Positions 60,801-64,000 of a stretch of 64,000 nt of DNA are shown piece after piece (the first letter of the stretch is position 1; every line of letters begins with the position of its first letter). A model generated the notes under the pieces. It was not told where the DNA came from. It saw only the letters and a program-made list of their open reading frames with translations, and did not search any database. Position numbers and translations under genes: made by a program. The stretch is from Ancylobacter oerskovii (lineage in GTDB: Bacteria > Pseudomonadota > Alphaproteobacteria > Rhizobiales > Xanthobacteraceae), in contig NZ_JAHBGB010000041.1 in assembly GCF_018390555.1 (NCBI RefSeq), positions 124,001 to 188,000 of the forward strand, in the 5' to 3' direction.

Positions 60801-61691
60801 TCACGCGTCGGGGGCGACGGTGTGGTTGGCGAGCAGCTCGAGCGCCTTCACCAGCGCCGAGTGATCGAGCGCCGCGCCGCCATGCGCCGCCACCGAGGAG
60901 AACAGCTGCTGCGCCAGCGCCGTCGACGGCAGCGACATCTGCATCTGCCGCGCGCCGTTCAGCGCCAGGTTCAGGTCCTTCTGGTGCAGCTCGATGCGGA
61001 AGCCGGGATTGAAGGTCCGCTTCACCATGCGCTCGCCATGCACCTCGAGGATGCGCGAATTGGCGAAGCCGCCCATCAGCGCCTGGCGCACCTTGGCCGG
61101 ATCCGCGCCGGCCTTCGAGGCGAACAACAGCGCCTCGCCGACCGCGAGGATGTTGAGCGCCACGATGATCTGGTTCGCCACCTTGGTGGTCTGGCCGTCG
61201 CCATTGCCGCCGACCAACGTGATGTTCTTGCCCATCTTCTCGAACAGCGGCTTCACCGTCTCGAAGGCCGTCTCCGGGCCGCCGACCATGATGGTGAGCG
61301 AGGCGGCCTTGGCGCCGACCTCGCCGCCCGACACCGGGGCGTCGAGATAGTCGCAGCCGAGAGCGTTGATCTTCTTGGCGTATTCCTTGGTCTCCACCGG
61401 GGCGATGGAGGACATGTCGACGACGATCTTGCCCGGGGTCAGGCCGGCGGCGATACCGCCCTCGCCGAACAGCGCCGCGCCGACATGCGGGGTATCGGGC
61501 ACCATGGTGATGACGATGTCGGCCTGCCTGGCCACCTCGGTGGCGTTGGCGCAGGCGACGCCGCCCTTGCCGGTCAGCTCCGCCGGCACCGGCTTGATGT
61601 CGTAGAGATACAGCGTGTGGCCGGCATCGATCAGGTGCCCCGCCATCGGCGCGCCCATGATACCCAGACCGACAAATCCTACCTTAGCCAT
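60801..61691 (-). CDS. glxR: GlxR, tartronate semialdehyde reductase
   Basis: 296-residue beta-hydroxyacid dehydrogenase that reduces tartronate semialdehyde to D-glycerate with NADH. It has VGFVGLGIMGAPMAGHLIDAG, DAPVSGGEVGAKAASLTIMVGG and the catalytic-Lys segment GQTTKVANQIIVALN. GAGGAAAAG lies upstream of ATG 61691. It is 40 bases from hyi and closes the gcl-hyi-glxR pathway, which returns glyoxylate carbon to central metabolism. Confidence 0.95.
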   Translation of the reverse strand: MAKVGFVGLGIMGAPMAGHLIDAGHTLYLYDIKPVPAELTGKGGVACANATEVARQADIVITMVPDTPHVGAALFGEGGIAAGLTPGKIVVDMSSIAPVETKEYAKKINALGCDYLDAPVSGGEVGAKAASLTIMVGGPETAFETVKPLFEKMGKNITLVGGNGDGQTTKVANQIIVALNILAVGEALLFASKAGADPAKVRQALMGGFANSRILEVHGERMVKRTFNPGFRIELHQKDLNLALNGARQMQMSLPSTALAQQLFSSVAAHGGAALDHSALVKALELLANHTVAPDA

Positions 61692-61731
61692 TGTTCTTTT
61701 CCTCGCGTCCTAGACTTCGAATGAGGGATGA

Positions 61732-62517
61732 TCAGGCGGCGCCGCTGAGAGCGGAGATCCAGCCCAGCCCGGCGGCGGTGTCGCCCTTCGGCTTGTATTC
61801 GCAGCCGACCCAGCCGGTGTAGCCGATGGCGTCGAGATGCTTGAACAGGAAGCCGTAATTGATCTCGCCGGTGCCGGGCTCGTTGCGGCCGGGATTGTCG
61901 GCGAGCTGGATATGCGCGATCTGCGGCAGATTGGCCTCGATGGTGCGGGCGAGATCGCCCTCCATGATCTGCATGTGATAGATGTCGTACTGGATGAAGA
62001 GGTTGTCGGAGCTGACTTCCTCGATGATCGCCTTGGCCTGCTTGGTGTAGTTCAGGAAGAAGCCGGGAATGTCGCGGGTGTTGATCGGCTCGATCAGCAG
62101 CTTGAGCCCGGCGTCCTTGATGCGCGGCGCGGCATATTTCAGGTTGTTCACGAAGGTGTTGTGCAGGATCTCGCGATCGGCCCCGGCGGGCACGATGCCG
62201 GCGAGGATGTTCACCTGCGGGCAGCCCAGCGCGGTGGCGTAGGCGATCGCCTTGTCGACGCCGTCGCGGAACTCGTCGACGCGCTCCGGCAGGATGGCGA
62301 TGCCGCGCTCGCCGGCGCCCCAATTGCCGGCCGGCAGATTGTGCAGCACCTGGCTGAGATTGTTGGCCTTCAGCTTCGCGACCAGTTCCTCCACCGGGAA
62401 ATCATAGGGGAACAGGTATTCGACGCCGGTGAAGCCGGCCGCGGCGGCCTTCTCGAAGCGATCGAGAAAGGGCACCTCGTTGAAGAGCATGGTGAGATTG
62501 GCGGCAAAACGGGGCAT
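61732..62517 (-). CDS. hyi: Hyi, hydroxypyruvate isomerase
   Basis: 261-residue TIM-barrel isomerase that interconverts hydroxypyruvate and tartronate semialdehyde. It has MPRFAANLTMLFNEVPFLDRF, GAGERGIAILP, LLIEPINTRDIPGFFLNYT (catalytic Glu) and IQYDIYHMQIMEGDL, ending with VGCEYKPKGDT containing the second Glu. AGGAG lies about 6 bases before the ATG. Between gcl and glxR in a standard order. Confidence 0.94.
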   Translation of the reverse strand: MPRFAANLTMLFNEVPFLDRFEKAAAAGFTGVEYLFPYDFPVEELVAKLKANNLSQVLHNLPAGNWGAGERGIAILPERVDEFRDGVDKAIAYATALGCPQVNILAGIVPAGADREILHNTFVNNLKYAAPRIKDAGLKLLIEPINTRDIPGFFLNYTKQAKAIIEEVSSDNLFIQYDIYHMQIMEGDLARTIEANLPQIAHIQLADNPGRNEPGTGEINYGFLFKHLDAIGYTGWVGCEYKPKGDTAAGLGWISALSGAA

Positions 62518-62553
62518 GGACCGCTCCTAGGCAGGGACAGGATTTTTTGGGCT

Positions 62554-62585
62554 CTTGTCGATCGGTGGATCGTCCGGTCGATAAG
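62554..62585. promoter_or_regulatory. Stem-loop in the gcl-hyi gap
   Basis: CTTGTCGATCGG (62554-62565) and CCGGTCGATAAG (62574-62585) pair at 10 of 12 positions across an eight-base loop. It sits in the 187-base gcl-hyi gap; no T run follows on the minus strand, so it may affect processing or stability, not termination. Confidence 0.4.
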
Positions 62586-62704
62586 AAAGCGTTTTCGTTT
62601 CAGATATTTGACGCGCCTCATCGAAGAGACGCCGCCGGGGCGGGTGGAGGCGCGACGGCCTCCACCGGAGCTTCACGGGACGACATACGCCCCAAGGCGA
62701 AGGC

Positions 62705-64000
62705 TCACGCGTTTTCCTTGGCGCTTTCCAGCGGCAGGTCGAGCACTTCCTCGAACTCGTTGACCGCGTCGATCTCCAGGCCCATGGCGATGTTGGTGAC
62801 GCGCTCGAGGATGAACTCCATCACCACCGGCACCTGGTGCTCCTTCATCAGCGCCTTGGCGCGGGTGAAGGCGTCCTTGAACTCGTTGGGCGAGGAGACG
62901 CGCACCGCCTTGCAGCCGAGACCTTCCGCCACCGCGACGTGATCGACGCCGTAGCCGGCATTTTCCTCGGCATTGATGTTGTCGAAGGCCAGCGAGACCT
63001 CGAAATCCATGTTGAAGCCGCGCTGGGCCTGACGGATCAGGCCCAGATAGGAGTTGTTCACGACGACATGGATGTAGGGCAGCTTGTGCTGGGCGCCGAC
63101 CGCGAGCTCCTCGATGAGGAACTGAAAGTCGTAGTCGCCCGACAGCGCCACGATCTCGGCATCCGGGTCGGCCGCGCGCACGCCGAGCGCCGCCGGCAGC
63201 GTCCAGCCGAGCGGGCCGGCCTGGCCGCAATTGATCCAGTTGCGCGGCTTGTAGACGTGCAGCATCTGCGCGCCGGCGATCTGGCTGAGGCCGATGGTGG
63301 AGACGTAGCGGGTATCGCGCCCGAACGCCTCGTTCATCTCCTCATAGACGCGCTGCGGCTTGAGCGGCACGTTGTCGAAATGCGTCTTGCGCAGCATGGT
63401 CTTCTTGCGGTCGAGGCATTCCTTGGCCCAGGCCGAACGGTCCTTCAGCTTGCCGGCGGCCTTGTACTCCTTGGCCACCTCGATGAAGAGCTCCAGCGCC
63501 GCCTTGGCGTCCGACACGATGCCGAGATCCGGGCCGAAGACGCGGCCGATCTGGGTCGGCTCGATGTCGACATGGATGAAGGTGCGGCCCTTGGTGTAGA
63601 CGTCGACCGAGCCGGTGTGGCGGTTCGCCCAGCGATTGCCGATGCCGAACACGAAGTCCGAGGCCAGCATGTTGGCATTACCGTAGCGGTGCGAGGTCTG
63701 CAGGCCGCACATGCCGGCCATCAGGTCGTGATCGTCGGCGATGGTGCCCCAGCCCATCAGGGTGGGGATGACCGGCACGCCGGTGAGCTCGGCGAACTCG
63801 ACCAGCAGGTCGGAGGCATCGGCATTGATGACGCCGCCGCCGGAGATGATGAGCGGCTTCTCGGCCGCGTTCAGCATCTCGATGGCCTTCTCGGCCTGCT
63901 TGCGCGTGGCCTTCGGCTTGTAGACCTCCAGCGGCGCGTAGGTGTCCTCGTCGAACTCGATCTCGGCCAGCTGGACGTCGATCGGCAGGTCGATGAGCAC
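62705..64000 (-). CDS. gcl: Gcl, glyoxylate carboligase (5' part beyond the window)
   Basis: The C-terminal 431 residues of Gcl, a TPP enzyme that condenses two glyoxylates to tartronate semialdehyde and CO2. Roughly 160 N-terminal residues lie past the right edge (E. coli Gcl has 593). The middle domain ([37 protein letters not shown]) and the TPP-binding domain ([30 protein letters not shown]...[12 protein letters not shown]) are typical. First of the gcl-hyi-glxR genes visible here. Confidence 0.94.
   Translation of the reverse strand: MLIDLPIDVQLAEIEFDEDTYAPLEVYKPKATRKQAEKAIEMLNAAEKPLIISGGGVINADASDLLVEFAELTGVPVIPTLMGWGTIADDHDLMAGMCGLQTSHRYGNANMLASDFVFGIGNRWANRHTGSVDVYTKGRTFIHVDIEPTQIGRVFGPDLGIVSDAKAALELFIEVAKEYKAAGKLKDRSAWAKECLDRKKTMLRKTHFDNVPLKPQRVYEEMNEAFGRDTRYVSTIGLSQIAGAQMLHVYKPRNWINCGQAGPLGWTLPAALGVRAADPDAEIVALSGDYDFQFLIEELAVGAQHKLPYIHVVVNNSYLGLIRQAQRGFNMDFEVSLAFDNINAEENAGYGVDHVAVAEGLGCKAVRVSSPNEFKDAFTRAKALMKEHQVPVVMEFILERVTNIAMGLEIDAVNEFEEVLDLPLESAKENA

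Overview
The window is high-GC chromosomal DNA of an alphaproteobacterium. Gene order and family types (tolB-pal-cpoB-tilS-ftsH-glmM, an alphaproteobacterial sucCD, serC with a structured leader, a choXWV choline importer, soxBDAG) point to Hyphomicrobiales. A Xanthobacteraceae-like genus such as Ancylobacter, Starkeya or Xanthobacter is my inference; there is no rRNA gene to prove it. I see no tRNA, rRNA, CRISPR array, prophage or transposase.

Layout. 1-9050 (+): cell-envelope housekeeping genes, namely the Tol-Pal end (tolB partial, pal, cpoB), tilS, ftsH, an NCS2 purine permease and glmM. 9086-37164: a 28-kb methylamine/osmolyte catabolic island. It holds choline uptake (choXWV), oxidation of choline to glycine betaine (an unusual single-ORF BetI-BetB fusion, plus betA), betaine demethylation (gbcA, gbcB), dimethylglycine demethylation with its electron-transfer partners (dgcA, dgcB, etfA, etfB), sarcosine oxidation (soxBDAG), two GATase1-like AraC regulators, and passengers of unknown role (DUF1275, EamA, DUF72, a small kinase). 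In principle this converts external choline to glycine, three methyl groups leaving as C1 units. Several of its operons are split by palindromic intergenic repeats.

37426-42470: envelope and stress genes (DUF533 protein, beta-barrel OMP, cytochrome b561, GlsB/YeaQ-type protein, small XRE regulator, Hint-domain protein). 42615-45826: serine synthesis (leader RNA, serC, serA). 45936-52332: assorted single genes (pagP, eda, a puuE-type allantoinase, MliC-like, a two-TM K+ channel, GNAT, DMT exporter, VOC protein). 52811-55552: purA and a conserved membrane-anchored protein. 55744-60432: a 43-codon membrane peptide, a YCII protein, sucCD, an FAH-family enzyme and a ketopantoate-reductase-like enzyme. 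60801-64000: the glyoxylate-to-glycerate genes glxR, hyi and gcl (gcl runs off the right edge).

The genes connect through glycine, serine and glyoxylate: betaine catabolism makes glycine and C1 units, serA/serC make serine, and Gcl-Hyi-GlxR recover glyoxylate, which purine breakdown (NCS2 permease, PuuE) can also supply.

The strongest unusual observation is 12745-14808, where a complete TetR-type BetI repressor and an essentially complete betaine aldehyde dehydrogenase share one uninterrupted reading frame. This would be an enzyme carrying its own DNA-binding and choline-sensing domain, formally like PutA. Other leads are a 35-codon ORF with a good ribosome-binding site before the GbdR-like gene, a duplicated hairpin module in the serC leader, a dispersed repeat that supplies the stop codons of both convergent neighbours, a DgcA lacking one expected Fe-S ligand, and matching palindromic sites near 55.7 and 60.5 kb.
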